A DNA stretch of 9,451 bases from the NCBI GenBank assembly GCA_030040395.1, contig JASHTU010000371.1, positions 1 through 9,451 on the forward strand, in the 5' to 3' direction. Shown one piece after another: positions 1 to 7,188 of this stretch. This stretch comes from Acidobacteriaceae bacterium (GTDB lineage: Bacteria; Acidobacteriota; Terriglobia; Terriglobales; Acidobacteriaceae). The translations under genes and the position numbers were made by a program. The notes under the pieces were generated by a model. It was not told the origin of the DNA, searched no databases, and saw only the letters and a program-made list of their open reading frames with translations. Positions within the stretch are counted from its first letter, which is position 1. Every line of letters begins with the position of its first letter.

Positions 1-144
1 AACGGAAAGATGGTGTTGCGCTGGATGGCTTCCGCCTTTCTCAGAACAGAAAAGCACTTCAAGCGCATCATGGGGCACAAAGATCTATGGGCGCTGGAAG
101 CAATACTCAACCCGACTGCGACTGCCAGCAAGAAGGCGGCGTAG
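1..144 (+). CDS. IS256/mutator-family transposase, C-terminal fragment
   Basis: Frame 1 is open from the first base to a TAG at 142-144, giving 47 residues that begin NGKMVLRWMASAFL and end TASKKAA. The pattern 'LRW.A.AFL..EK.F..IMG..DLWAL' matches the conserved C-terminus of IS256/mutator-type DDE transposases as I remember it. The catalytic domain lies outside the window, so nothing can be said about activity. The rest of the gene is cut off by the window edge, not by visible damage. It is followed by a short noncoding stretch that looks like the right end of the element, and then by gpmI in the same orientation. The alternative is another DDE transposase family with a similar tail. Confidence 0.7.
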   Translation, partial: NGKMVLRWMASAFLRTEKHFKRIMGHKDLWALEAILNPTATASKKAA

Positions 145-157
145 TAACATCAACCTA

Positions 158-200
158 ACCGCCGCTCCCCACTTTCAACTGGCTGCGGGACATCCTCCAC
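158..200 (+). repeat. probable right end of the IS256-type element
   Basis: Directly after the transposase stop there is a stretch of the type CCCCACTTTCAACTGG followed by CTGCGGGACATCC. The position (within 60 bp of the stop) and the GGGACA-like terminus fit the right inverted repeat of IS256-family elements. The matching left end is outside the window, so the exact boundary and any target duplication cannot be checked. Confidence 0.35.
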
Positions 201-275
201 ACCCCATCGCCCCTTCGCAGTTTATTCTGAATAACGAGCCCATCGATTTATTTCGTCATTTCGAGGTATTTTTTC

Positions 276-1883
276 GTGCCTAAGCACACTCTTGTACTAA
301 CAATTCTCGATGGATGGGGATATCGGCCTGAAACCCAAAACAACGCCATCGCGCTGGCCCGCAAGCCGGCTTACGACAAGCTGCTCAGCGAGTTTCCCAA
401 CACGCTGATTCGGGCTTCAGAACACTTTGTCGGCTTGCCTGACGGGCAAATGGGCAACAGCGAAGTGGGCCATTTAAACATCGGCGCGGGGCGCATTGTG
501 CAGATGGACATTACGCGCATCGATGCACTGATTGCGTCGGGCGAGTTCGGGCGGATTCCGGCGATGGTGACGGCGATGCAGCGGGCGCGCGAGGGCGGGC
601 GGCAACTGCACCTGTTGGGGCTGGTGTCGGATGGCGGCGTGCACTCGCACCAGGAGCATTTGTACGCGCTGCTGCGCGTGGCGCGGGAGTTCGGCGTGGA
701 GCGGGTGTTGGTGCACGCGTTCATGGACGGGCGTGACACGCTGCCCACGTCGGGCGCGGGCTACATTGCGCAGCTCGAGCAGAAGATGCGCGAGTATGGC
801 GTGGGCAAGGTGGCCACCGTCAACGGGCGCTACTATGCGATGGACCGCGACAAGCGCTGGGAGCGGGAGCGCAAGGCCTTCGACGCCATGGTGAACGGCA
901 AGGCCGAGGGTGGAGCGTATGCGAACGCCGTGGCGCGCATCAAGGAGTGCTACAACAGCGGCACGACGGATGAGTTTCTGGTTCCGTTTGTGGTGACGGA
1001 TGGGGCGGGCAAACCGGCGGGGCGGATTCGCGACGAGGATGTGTGCATCAACTTCAACTTTCGCGCCGACCGCGCGCGGCAGATTACGCGGGTGCTGGCG
1101 CGGGAGAGCGGATTGAACCAGCAGGGCGGGCGCGACCTGGAGGGATGGGAGGCGCTGGACGCAACCATTCCGCGAGCGGCGATTCCGAAGCAGCTCGACT
1201 ACCTGGGCATGACGCAGTACGACAAACTGTACGAGCTGCCGGTGATTATTCCCCCGGAATCGCTGGATAACATTCTGGCCAACGTGCTGGCTGCGCATCA
1301 CTTGCGCAATCTGCGCGTGGCGGAGACAGAGAAGTTCGCGCATGTGACGTATTTTTTCAATGGTGGGGTGGAGAAGCCGTTTGCCGGCGAGGAGCGGATT
1401 CTGATTCCGTCGCTCAAGGTGGCTACCTACGACCTAGCTCCGCAGATGCAGGCCGAGGCCATTGGCGACGCGGTGGTGAAGGCGGTGAACGACACGGCGT
1501 TCGATTTGATTGTGGTGAACTTTGCCAACGCGGACATGGTGGGGCACTCAGGCAAGCTGGAGCCGACGATCAAAGCCGTCGAAGCGGTGGACGCGCAGTT
1601 GGGACGGATTTATAAGGCGGTAAAGGAGAACAACGGGAGTTGGCTGATTACGGCCGACCACGGCAACGCGGAGACGATGGTGGATGCGGCGACGGGCGGG
1701 CCGCACACGGCACACACCACCAACCCGGTTCCCTTGATTTACGTGAGCGAAGAGGCGAGCCACTACCGGCTGCGAACGGATGGATCGCTGCGCGATATTT
1801 CACCGACGCTCTTGAACCTGCTGCAACTCGGGCTGCCGAAGGAGATGACGGGCGGGGACTTGCGCGTGGCGCTGGCGAAATAG
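276..1883 (+). CDS. gpmI: 2,3-bisphosphoglycerate-independent phosphoglycerate mutase
   Basis: Interconverts 3-phosphoglycerate and 2-phosphoglycerate in glycolysis and gluconeogenesis in the cytoplasm, through a phosphoserine intermediate and two Mn ions. The 535 residues are close to the family's usual 510-540. D12 (in LDGWGYR) and the nucleophile S62 (in MGNSEVGHL) sit at the same numbers as in the Geobacillus stearothermophilus enzyme. The substrate-site motifs [18 protein letters not shown] and [10 protein letters not shown] are present. The metal ligands appear as D420 and H424 (ADMVGH), D461-H462 (TADHGN) and H480 (AHTTNP). No key residue is missing. The start is GTG at 276, with GAGG at 263-266 as a well-spaced ribosome site. 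An IS end lies about 75 bp upstream, so the promoter may be partly replaced by IS sequence. The gene is convergent with the next one, 49 bp apart. Confidence 0.97.
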   Translation: MPKHTLVLTILDGWGYRPETQNNAIALARKPAYDKLLSEFPNTLIRASEHFVGLPDGQMGNSEVGHLNIGAGRIVQMDITRIDALIASGEFGRIPAMVTAMQRAREGGRQLHLLGLVSDGGVHSHQEHLYALLRVAREFGVERVLVHAFMDGRDTLPTSGAGYIAQLEQKMREYGVGKVATVNGRYYAMDRDKRWERERKAFDAMVNGKAEGGAYANAVARIKECYNSGTTDEFLVPFVVTDGAGKPAGRIRDEDVCINFNFRADRARQITRVLARESGLNQQGGRDLEGWEALDATIPRAAIPKQLDYLGMTQYDKLYELPVIIPPESLDNILANVLAAHHLRNLRVAETEKFAHVTYFFNGGVEKPFAGEERILIPSLKVATYDLAPQMQAEAIGDAVVKAVNDTAFDLIVVNFANADMVGHSGKLEPTIKAVEAVDAQLGRIYKAVKENNGSWLITADHGNAETMVDAATGGPHTAHTTNPVPLIYVSEEASHYRLRTDGSLRDISPTLLNLLQLGLPKEMTGGDLRVALAK

Positions 1884-1907
1884 CTTCATGTTGGGGTGGC
1901 TCTAGGA

Positions 1908-1933
1908 AGGGCGGCAAGCCACTGGTTTGCCCT
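1908..1933. terminator. hairpin between convergent genes, weak terminator candidate
   Basis: AGGG (1908-1911) and CAAGCC (1915-1920) pair with GGTTTG (1924-1929) and CCCT (1930-1933), leaving a 3-nt bulge, an ACT loop and one G-U pair. It fills the short gap between the gpmI stop and the stop of the facing gene. There is no clear T-tract on either strand, so an intrinsic terminator is possible but not well supported. Confidence 0.3.
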
Positions 1934-2526
1934 CAACCAATGATCCGCTCCAGGATCGATTTGAGCTGGTTCCAGTGCGGAACGATAACGCCGGCTGCGC
2001 TCACGAGTGTACCGATGCCTTGGATCGCTGCGCGAATCAGAGATTTGTTGCGTTCCTTTGAGAACGCCTGCTCCATAAGGAATTTAAGCAGGTCGAGAGT
2101 TTGCCTTTGCGAGTCAGCGGAAAGCTCCTGGCTATCCACGACGCGTTGGGCGAACTCTTGAAGCGCCTTGGCGAGTTGCTTCGATTCTTGACGTCCATTT
2201 AGAGTCGTGACGCAGCGGTCAAGGAAGACAATCGCACCAGCATTGATCTGCCCGACTTGGCTTCCAGACCCCACGCGAATATTGTTCGTTGTACTCATAT
2301 CGACAGGCGCGTTTATTATCGCTCTTTGTGGAAGTTGAATTCGAGGACTCTTCACCGGCAGCCCGACCATCCAGTCCATTTCGTCGAGCAAGTGGTTCAA
2401 CAATGAAGCCTGCATCGCCATGGTTTCGTTCATGGCTAGCTGGTACTCCACCCAACATTGCATACAAAGAGATGGGCCATCTCTGGCCTGGAGGTCAGCT
2501 CGCCTTCCGCAGCTGCATGTAGGCAC
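1933..2526 (-). CDS. zinc-ribbon protein with beta-prone motif and helical C-terminal domain; function unknown
   Basis: 197 residues, GTG start at 2526 and TGA stop. I do not know a function. Three parts can be seen. Residues 4-24 hold a Cys4 ribbon (C4, C6, C21, C24; 'CSCGR...LCMQCW'). Residues 44-66 carry NHLLDEMDWMVGLP and a proline-bounded RIQLP segment. Residues 81-102 are a beta-prone stretch, NNIRVGSGSQVGQINAG then AIVFL, followed by an amphipathic helical region (112-197) ending in a hydrophobic GTLVSAAGVIVPHW segment. This order recurs, as I remember it, in hypothetical proteins of Acidobacteriota and other soil bacteria, often as '(N)I.V..S.VG.INTG.(I/V)'. The ribosome site is weak, but an in-frame TAG lies 9 nt upstream of the GTG and the ribbon needs the N-terminus, so this start is favoured. 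Hand-counted G+C is about 53%, clearly below the neighbours, which suggests transfer. It could be a signalling or defence adaptor; that is inference. Confidence 0.75.
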   Translation of the reverse strand: MPTCSCGRRADLQARDGPSLCMQCWVEYQLAMNETMAMQASLLNHLLDEMDWMVGLPVKSPRIQLPQRAIINAPVDMSTTNNIRVGSGSQVGQINAGAIVFLDRCVTTLNGRQESKQLAKALQEFAQRVVDSQELSADSQRQTLDLLKFLMEQAFSKERNKSLIRAAIQGIGTLVSAAGVIVPHWNQLKSILERIIG

Positions 2527-2621
2527 AGCGATATGCTACCAGAGAACAACCTTAACCGAGCGGGCTGGCTGCAGAAGCATTAGCCAAAGGACGTGTGACT
2601 TTATGCCGTTAGCTTTGCATC

Positions 2622-2643
2622 GCGGGACAAAAAAGCTTCCCGC
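2622..2643 (-). terminator. hairpin downstream of the zf-HC2-like gene, weak terminator candidate
   Basis: GCGGGA (2622-2627) and TCCCGC (2638-2643) form a 6-bp stem. On the - strand the loop reads with six Ts, so a shorter AAGC/GCTT stem followed by TTTT is an alternative fold. It lies about 37 nt past the stop of the 2680-3141 gene, where a terminator would be expected. Stem and T-run are both short. Confidence 0.3.
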
Positions 2644-2679
2644 TTGAGAGGCCTTGGCGCTTGGGACGCCGGATGGGCA

Positions 2680-3141
2680 TTACCGCAGGCGCAGGGATTT
2701 GATGCGCGCGGGGAGGTGCTCTTCGATGAGGCGAGCGCGCTCGGCGGCGATGCCGCCCAGATAGGCGGGCGCGGGAGTAGCCATGAGCACCAGGGCCAGG
2801 GCGATGATGGAGAAGCCAAGTCCTGCGAAGCCCGCGGAGATGAGCATGTGGTGCATGTCGTAGATGTCAAGGCCGAGAATTTTGAAGGCCATGTGCTCCA
2901 GAGGCCGGATGTGCTTGACGACAGCCAACGCGAAGAGAAAGAAGAGAGCGGAAAGAGAGGTGAGGATGGCCAGGGTGGCGTCCAGGCTACGGTGAAAACT
3001 TTGGCGGGCGCTACAACGGGCGCACTCGGCGAGGTGGTTTTCGTAATCTTTGCGCATCTCGGGGGAGAGGCCCGAGATATCGTAACGCCAACTCGCCAGG
3101 ATGGCGCCTATCACTCGGTCGGTGCATCGGGTGTTCGCCAT
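2680..3141 (-). CDS. small membrane protein with zf-HC2-like zinc motif (anti-sigma-factor-like)
   Basis: 153 residues from ATG at 3141, chosen because GAGG stands five bases upstream; a TTG 33 nt further upstream would add 11 residues but has no such site. Residues 28-54 (EMRKDYENHLAECARCSARQ) contain H36, C40 and C43 in the H-x3-C-x2-C spacing of zf-HC2/ZAS anti-sigma domains. Two hydrophobic segments follow at about 55-75 (ATLAILTSLSALFFLFALAV) and 99-121 (MLISAGFAGLGFSIIALALV). The tail is basic (RLIEEHLPARIKSLRLR). In known ZAS proteins the zinc domain holds an ECF sigma factor in the cytoplasm. No sigma-factor gene lies beside this one, so an anti-sigma role is only a possibility. The gene stands alone, 260 bp from the upstream hydrolase gene. 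Confidence 0.7.
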   Translation of the reverse strand: MANTRCTDRVIGAILASWRYDISGLSPEMRKDYENHLAECARCSARQSFHRSLDATLAILTSLSALFFLFALAVVKHIRPLEHMAFKILGLDIYDMHHMLISAGFAGLGFSIIALALVLMATPAPAYLGGIAAERARLIEEHLPARIKSLRLR

Positions 3142-3353
3142 AAAAACCTCATCTTGCGAAGAAATTTGCCTCAACCTCAGTGCTTCCGCGAAAACGAGAA
3201 TGGCTATCGAGGGGCCACATATTTTGGGATGCTTCGCAGTGGTGAACGGTTTCAGTGTCCCGCGCCCCGTTTCCTTGCTGGCGCGCCGTGCGGCGCACCC
3301 TCACGCAGGAACGCAACCCATGTCCGTGACTTACCATTGTAATACCATTTTTG

Positions 3354-3381
3354 CCAAATTTTGAAATTTGGTTCCCAAATT
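3354..3381. repeat. alternating inverted heptads (CCAAATT / AATTTGG / CCAAATT)
   Basis: Bases 3354-3371 are a perfect 8-bp inverted repeat, CCAAATTT-TG-AAATTTGG. The right half (AATTTGG, 3365-3371) is also the left half of a second inverted repeat, with CCAAATT at 3375-3381 across a TTC spacer. The three half-sites lie between the hydrolase stop (3402) and the zf-HC2-like gene. They could be an operator or a transcript-end hairpin for the hydrolase gene. No T-tract follows on the - strand. Confidence 0.5.
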
Positions 3382-3401
3382 GCCGCAAGGGAATCCAGTT
3401 A

Positions 3402-4424
3402 CTAAAAGTCGATGGCAGCAAGCGGCTCATGCTGGCCGGCGATGAGCAGACGATTGGCCAGGAGGCTGGCGTGGCCGTTCAAGGCGCGCTCGGCGGTGAT
3501 CCGCGCCAACTCAGGCAGATTGTTGCTCTCAGACAGGTGGGCCAGGATGATGTAAGCGGCCTGGCCGTCGTAATTGTGGCAGAGGAAGTCGGCGGCGGCC
3601 TCGTTGGAAAGATGGCCGACGCGGGAAAGCACGCGCTGCTTGACGGACCAGGGGTAGGGTCCATCACGGAGCATTTCTAGGTCGTGGTTGGATTCGAGCA
3701 GGAGCAGGTCCACGCCCTTGAACTGGGCCTTGACATTGGGGGGGATATAGCCGAGGTCGGTGGCCAGGGCCATACGCACGCCCTCGGCGCGGAAGACGAA
3801 GCCGACCGGGTCGGCGGCGTCGTGGGGAATGGTGAAAGGGCTGAGATCGATATCGCCGATGGCGAAGGGCTGACCGGCCTGAAAGTATTCGACGGCGGGA
3901 AGCCAATTGGGGTCATTTTTGCGCGGATCGTCTTCGGGGAGGGCGGGGGGCGGTGGAGGGGACGCCGCAGAGACGGTGGCCGATGCGGCGGGGGCGGTGG
4001 GGTCCGGCCGGCTTTCCGCGGGGCGGGTCCCGGGTTCCGGCTCGTCGGCTTCGCCTTCCAGGGTGGAAACATTGGCTTCCGCCTGGCGTTCGGCGGCCTG
4101 CTTGCGGCACTGCTCCATCCATTGCGCGTAGGTCATCTGCCGGCGCGGGGTGAGCCAGCGCATCCAGGCGCGATGGGTAGCCTCAGTAAAGTAGACGGGG
4201 ATGCCGAGGCGGCGCGCGGTGATGGCGAGACCGTTGATGTGATCCTGATGCTCATGGGTGATGACGATGGCGTCGAGGGTCTCGGGATCTTCGCCAGCCA
4301 GCTTCATGCGCCGGAAGAGCTCGCGGGAGCTCAGGCCGGCGTCGACAAGGATGCGAGTGCGGCCACCGGATACGGCCGTGCAGTTGCCTTTCGACCCTGA
4401 GGCAAGCACCGTGAAGCGCACCAT
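3402..4424 (-). CDS. YycJ/WalJ-like metallo-beta-lactamase-fold hydrolase
   Basis: 340 residues from ATG at 4422-4424, where the family's N-terminus begins (MVRFTVLASGSKGNCT). The metal motif THEHQDH gives H57, H59, D61 and H62. Further family signatures are TIPHDAADPVGF (H201), ATDLGY, LLLESNHD with GHLSNEAAADF, and ILAHLSESNNLPELA near the C-terminus. YycJ/WalJ (VicX) proteins are cytoplasmic members of this fold, reported as nucleases in Firmicutes; the substrate here is unknown. The usual length is about 260-270 residues. The excess is a proline/alanine/acid-rich insertion at about residues 110-173 that includes five consecutive prolines. The frame stays open up to a GTG at 4568 that overlaps the kinase stop as GTGA, but those extra 48 residues look unlike the family. 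The gene lies 140 bp downstream of the kinase gene, possibly in one transcript. Confidence 0.88.
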   Translation of the reverse strand: MVRFTVLASGSKGNCTAVSGGRTRILVDAGLSSRELFRRMKLAGEDPETLDAIVITHEHQDHINGLAITARRLGIPVYFTEATHRAWMRWLTPRRQMTYAQWMEQCRKQAAERQAEANVSTLEGEADEPEPGTRPAESRPDPTAPAASATVSAASPPPPPALPEDDPRKNDPNWLPAVEYFQAGQPFAIGDIDLSPFTIPHDAADPVGFVFRAEGVRMALATDLGYIPPNVKAQFKGVDLLLLESNHDLEMLRDGPYPWSVKQRVLSRVGHLSNEAAADFLCHNYDGQAAYIILAHLSESNNLPELARITAERALNGHASLLANRLLIAGQHEPLAAIDF

Positions 4425-4499
4425 GCCTTGAGGATACCGCGAACGGCGGTGCATTTCGGAAGAAGGTGGTGGGTCATTTTGAGCCCAGTCCACGGTTCC

Positions 4500-4529
4500 G
4501 CGGCAAAATGCCCATTGATTTTGGGCCGC
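4500..4529 (-). other. hairpin between the kinase and hydrolase genes
   Basis: GCGGC (4500-4504) plus AAAAT (4505-4509) pair with ATTTT (4518-4522) and GCCGC (4525-4529), leaving an 8-nt loop and a 2-nt bulge. It stands in the 140-bp gap between the two - strand genes. No T-run follows on the - strand, so it may be an RNA processing or stability element, or chance. Confidence 0.3.
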
Positions 4530-4564
4530 TAAATCGAGGGGCTGGAGCCTGTACCTTTCGCGGG

Positions 4565-5863
4565 TCACTGGGTGGATCGCAGGACGGCCGGAATCTGGAT
4601 GGAGATGAGGGTGCCGCGGCCGGGGTTGCTGACCACGTCGAAGCGGGCGCGGTTGCCGTAGAGGACCTCAAGCCGCTCCTGGACGTTGCGGATGCCGATG
4701 CCGGCGCCGTTGCTGCGCAAAGCGGAGGGGGGACGATTGCCCATGCCGACGCCGTCGTCGGCGACTTCGATGAGGATGCGGTCGCCTTCCATGCGGCTGC
4801 GCAGGGTGACGACGCCGCCGTGGATGCGCGGCTCCAGCCCGTGCTTGATGCTGTTTTCAATCAGGGGCTGGAGGAGGATGCTGGGCACGAGAACTTCGAG
4901 GGTGCGGGGGTCGATTTGTTTTTCGATGCGCAGCTTGTCGGGGCCGAAACGCACCACCTCGATGTCCAGGTAATCGTCAGTGAATTTGAGCTCGTCGCGA
5001 AAGGGGATGTAGCTGTCGTGGTCCTTGAGCAGAGCGCGGAGGATGTTGGCCAGCTTGACGGTCATTTCGCGGGCGAGTTCGGGGCGGATGCGCACCAGCG
5101 AGGCGATGGAGTTGAGGGTGTTGAAGAGGAAGTGGGGATTGATCTGGCGTTGCAGGGCGTCGAGGCGGGCTTCGAGGAGGAGGCGTTTCTGGTCTTCGAG
5201 GGTCATTTCCACGCGCAGGACATTCCACACCTTGAGGGCGACGCCCACGGTGATGGGCGCGCTGAGCCACACCAGGGCCTGCAGCCAGAGGGTATTGGTG
5301 GTGAGAGCGAAGAGGCGGTGAGGAAAGGCGTGCGCCAGAGTGTCGCAGACGGCTTCAGCCCCCGCGATGACGATGAGCAAGAGAAGCTGGTGCTCGATGC
5401 GAGGTCGGCGCAGGCGGCCGCGCACCCAGCGGTAAAGGCTGAGGTCAACGAACGGCGTAAAGGCCCAGATCTCCTCTTTGGCGACCACGCGGCCCAACAC
5501 GCCGGCGACGAGGCCAAGTGCGGCGTTGAAGGGGAGGGTGAGGAACTCGTGGTGCAGCATGGCGGGCAGGGAGAGGACGACGCCGCCAAGCATTGCCCAG
5601 GCCGGACTGATGAGCAGGCCGAGCAGGACGATGGTGGAGAAGGAAATGTCGGCGGCCAGGAAGTTGGACACGGTGAGGCGAATCCACACGCCGAGGGTGA
5701 GTGGGACCAGGAAGAAGGCCAGCAGAGCCAAGGTCTGGCGGGGACGGCGCTGTTCGGCGAAAAAAAGCCGCCGGAAGCTGGAGGCGCGCGCCAGGATGCT
5801 GGCCACCGACGCGATGACCCCCAGCTTGACCAGCATGGTGATGAGGATGAGCTTGTCGGTCAC
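4565..5863 (-). CDS. LytS-type membrane sensor histidine kinase
   Basis: 432 residues from GTG at 5863, chosen because the protein then begins (M)TDKLILITMLVKLG, as I remember for relatives; a TTG at 5881 would add six residues. Several hydrophobic segments fill residues 1-215, with no large extracytoplasmic sensor domain visible. The His_kinase domain (PF06580) follows, with the phospho-acceptor H244 in LQRQINPHFLFNTLNS. The GHKL ATPase has its N box at LLQPLIENSIKHG (N337), the D box at DDGVGM (D369-D370) and a glycine box at GIGIRNVQERL. All catalytic elements are present. Such kinases normally phosphorylate a LytTR response regulator, but none is in the window; the next gene downstream is the YycJ-like hydrolase. 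The region upstream holds degenerate heptamer repeats and no clear promoter or ribosome site. Confidence 0.92.
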   Translation of the reverse strand: MTDKLILITMLVKLGVIASVASILARASSFRRLFFAEQRRPRQTLALLAFFLVPLTLGVWIRLTVSNFLAADISFSTIVLLGLLISPAWAMLGGVVLSLPAMLHHEFLTLPFNAALGLVAGVLGRVVAKEEIWAFTPFVDLSLYRWVRGRLRRPRIEHQLLLLIVIAGAEAVCDTLAHAFPHRLFALTTNTLWLQALVWLSAPITVGVALKVWNVLRVEMTLEDQKRLLLEARLDALQRQINPHFLFNTLNSIASLVRIRPELAREMTVKLANILRALLKDHDSYIPFRDELKFTDDYLDIEVVRFGPDKLRIEKQIDPRTLEVLVPSILLQPLIENSIKHGLEPRIHGGVVTLRSRMEGDRILIEVADDGVGMGNRPPSALRSNGAGIGIRNVQERLEVLYGNRARFDVVSNPGRGTLISIQIPAVLRSTQ

Positions 5864-5884
5864 CCCAACACTGTACCGCAAAGG

Positions 5885-5940
5885 CAGGGATCAGGGATCA
5901 GTTGTCAGTTCTCAGTTCACAGGAGCAGGGAACCGGGATC
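5885..5940. repeat. degenerate 7-bp tandem repeats upstream of the kinase gene
   Basis: Eight units of mostly 7 bp follow each other: CAGGGAT, CAGGGAT, CAGTTGT, CAGTTCT, CAGTTCA, CAGGAG, CAGGGAA, CCGGGAT. They fill most of the gap between the broken acetyltransferase gene and the kinase start. The CAGGGAA-type unit recurs at 7453-7487. Confidence 0.65.
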
Positions 5941-5953
5941 GAAGATGGCGGAG

Positions 5954-6426
5954 CTACAGCGATTTGCGCATGAAAATGGCACCCGCGGTGGGGTCGTCTG
6001 AGAAGGGTTCGGCGGGTTCGAATCCCATGCGATCGTAGAGAGCGAGAGCTTCGCGCATGACGGGCATGGTGTCGCCTACCAGTTCGGAGTAGCCGGCGGC
6101 GCAGCCTGGTTGATCGCCCACTGGAGAAGAGCGCGGCCCAGGCCGCGACCGCGATGCGCGGGGCGCACGTAGAGGCGCTTGAGTTCCGCACGGCGCGCAT
6201 CCACGCGGCGAAGGGCGATGCAGCCGGCCGGGTGGCCGTCGGTGGTAGCCAACGCGAGGCGGCCGGTAGGCGGAGCGTAGGCGCCGGGCAGGCGGGCGAG
6301 CTCGTCACTGAAGTTCTGGAAGCAGGGCGTGAAACCGAAGGAGGCCCAATACTCCTCAAGCAGGGTGCGCACCGCAGCCAGCGCGCTGGCGTCTTCGACG
6401 GGGAGAATCTGTGCGGAGAGGGTCAC
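5954..6426 (-). pseudogene. GNAT-family N-acetyltransferase, broken by a 1-nt frameshift
   Basis: The product starts with GTG at 6424-6426 behind a GAGAGG ribosome site and reads VTLSAQILPVEDASALAAVRTL. The acetyl-CoA site (motif A) is intact in ELKRLYVRPAHRGRGLGRALL. The frame then meets TAG at 6076-6078 after ...NQAAPPATPNW, 116 codons in total. One base near 6098-6104 (a GC-rich run, gccggcggcgc on the + strand) appears to be missing: in the neighbouring frame the typical GNAT ending continues as GYSELVGDTMPVMREALALY then DRMGFEPAEPF and AIFMRKSL, stopping at 5954-5956. A repaired protein would be about 157 residues, normal for the family. The C-terminal acceptor-side strands are therefore lost in the sequence as given. 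A sequencing error in the GC run is an equal possibility. The substrate is unknown. Confidence 0.8.
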
Positions 6427-6446
6427 GGATGCGGCCTCTCCCGAGG

Positions 6447-6474
6447 GGTATCGCCGATGAGGATGCGGTGTCAA
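6447..6474 (-). promoter_or_regulatory. candidate promoter of the acetyltransferase gene
   Basis: On the - strand a perfect TTGACA (-35; 6474-6469) is followed after 16 bp by GATACC (6452-6447), which shares only the central ATA with the -10 consensus. It lies 20 bp before the GTG start and its ribosome site, inside the 87-bp gap shared with ribA on the other strand. Support comes mainly from the -35 and the position. Confidence 0.4.
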
Positions 6475-6513
6475 CGCCGGAATTAGCGCCCAACGTAGAA
6501 TGGAGGGATGGCA

Positions 6514-7188
6514 ATGGAAAGGGTGAAGAAGATTGCCGAAGCGGATTTTCCTACCCGCTGGGGGGCCTTCCGCATCCTGGGCTTCGAGGGAGTGCGAACG
6601 GAGCCGGGCGCTTGCGAGGAAGCCAAGGGCGAAGTGGAGAGCCTGGTGGCGCTGGTGATGGGCGAGATTCATTCTGCGCCGCCGGTGGTGCGCATCCACT
6701 CGCAATGCCTGACTGGCGACGTGTTCGGCTCGCTGCGCTGCGACTGCCGTTTGCAGCTGGAGCTGGCGTTGAGCCGGATCGGCGTGGAGGGGGCGGGCAT
6801 TCTGCTCTACGAGCAGCAGGAGGGCCGCGGGATCGGGCTGATGGCCAAACTCAAGGCCTATGAGTTGCAGGATCAGGGGCTGGACACGGTGGAAGCCAAC
6901 CAGGAGCTGGGCTTTGCCGCCGACTGCCGCGGCTACGAATTGCCCGCTGCGGCGCTGAAGATGCTGGGGGTGACGCAGGTGCGGCTGATGACCAACAACC
7001 CGGACAAGGTGGCCGCCCTCGAAGCGGCCGGGATTGAAGTGGTGGAGCGCGTTTCCGCCGAAGTCGAACCGCAGGAGAGCTTCGAGCGCTACCTGCGCAC
7101 CAAGCAGGAAAAGATGGGGCACATTTTGGAGCGGGTAGAGGATGCCAGCGGGCCCTCGCCTGGAGTAGCCGAAAGGGCTACGGACTAG
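6514..7188 (+). CDS. ribA: GTP cyclohydrolase II
   Basis: Opens the imidazole and pyrophosphate parts of GTP to give 2,5-diamino-6-ribosylamino-pyrimidinone phosphate, the first step of riboflavin synthesis, in the cytoplasm with zinc. The zinc cysteines C65, C76 and C78 lie in HSQCLTGDVFGSLRCDC with the family's C-x10-C-x-C spacing. LLYEQQEGRGIGL carries the conserved EGRGIGL site, and MTNNPDKVAALE is the usual C-terminal motif. This is a stand-alone enzyme without a RibB domain. I prefer ATG at 6514, because GGAGG (6502-6506) stands 7 nt before it; ATG at 6508 abuts that site and would add two residues. The last 20 or so residues (EDASGPSPGVAERATD) look like a non-conserved tail. The TAG stop lies on the boundary of the inverted-repeat element that follows. 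No other riboflavin gene is in the window. Confidence 0.96.
   Translation: MERVKKIAEADFPTRWGAFRILGFEGVRTEPGACEEAKGEVESLVALVMGEIHSAPPVVRIHSQCLTGDVFGSLRCDCRLQLELALSRIGVEGAGILLYEQQEGRGIGLMAKLKAYELQDQGLDTVEANQELGFAADCRGYELPAAALKMLGVTQVRLMTNNPDKVAALEAAGIEVVERVSAEVEPQESFERYLRTKQEKMGHILERVEDASGPSPGVAERATD

Noticed and set aside
474..1343. 289-codon open frame antisense to gpmI
   Set aside because: Arg/His/Gln-rich composition with no domain, inside a well-supported gene.
4425..4568. 48-residue extension of the hydrolase to a GTG overlapping the kinase stop (GTGA)
   Set aside because: The overlap looks like translational coupling, but the added residues are unlike YycJ N-termini, which begin just before the GSKGN motif. 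Kept only as an alternative start.
5885..5940. possible CRISPR array
   Set aside because: Units are only 7 bp, contiguous and without spacers.
4466..6001. 511-codon open frame on the + strand
   Set aside because: It lies antisense to the kinase gene, whose protein has clear catalytic motifs. The + product is Gly/Asp/Glu/Ala-rich with no recognisable domain, as expected of an antisense frame in GC-rich DNA.
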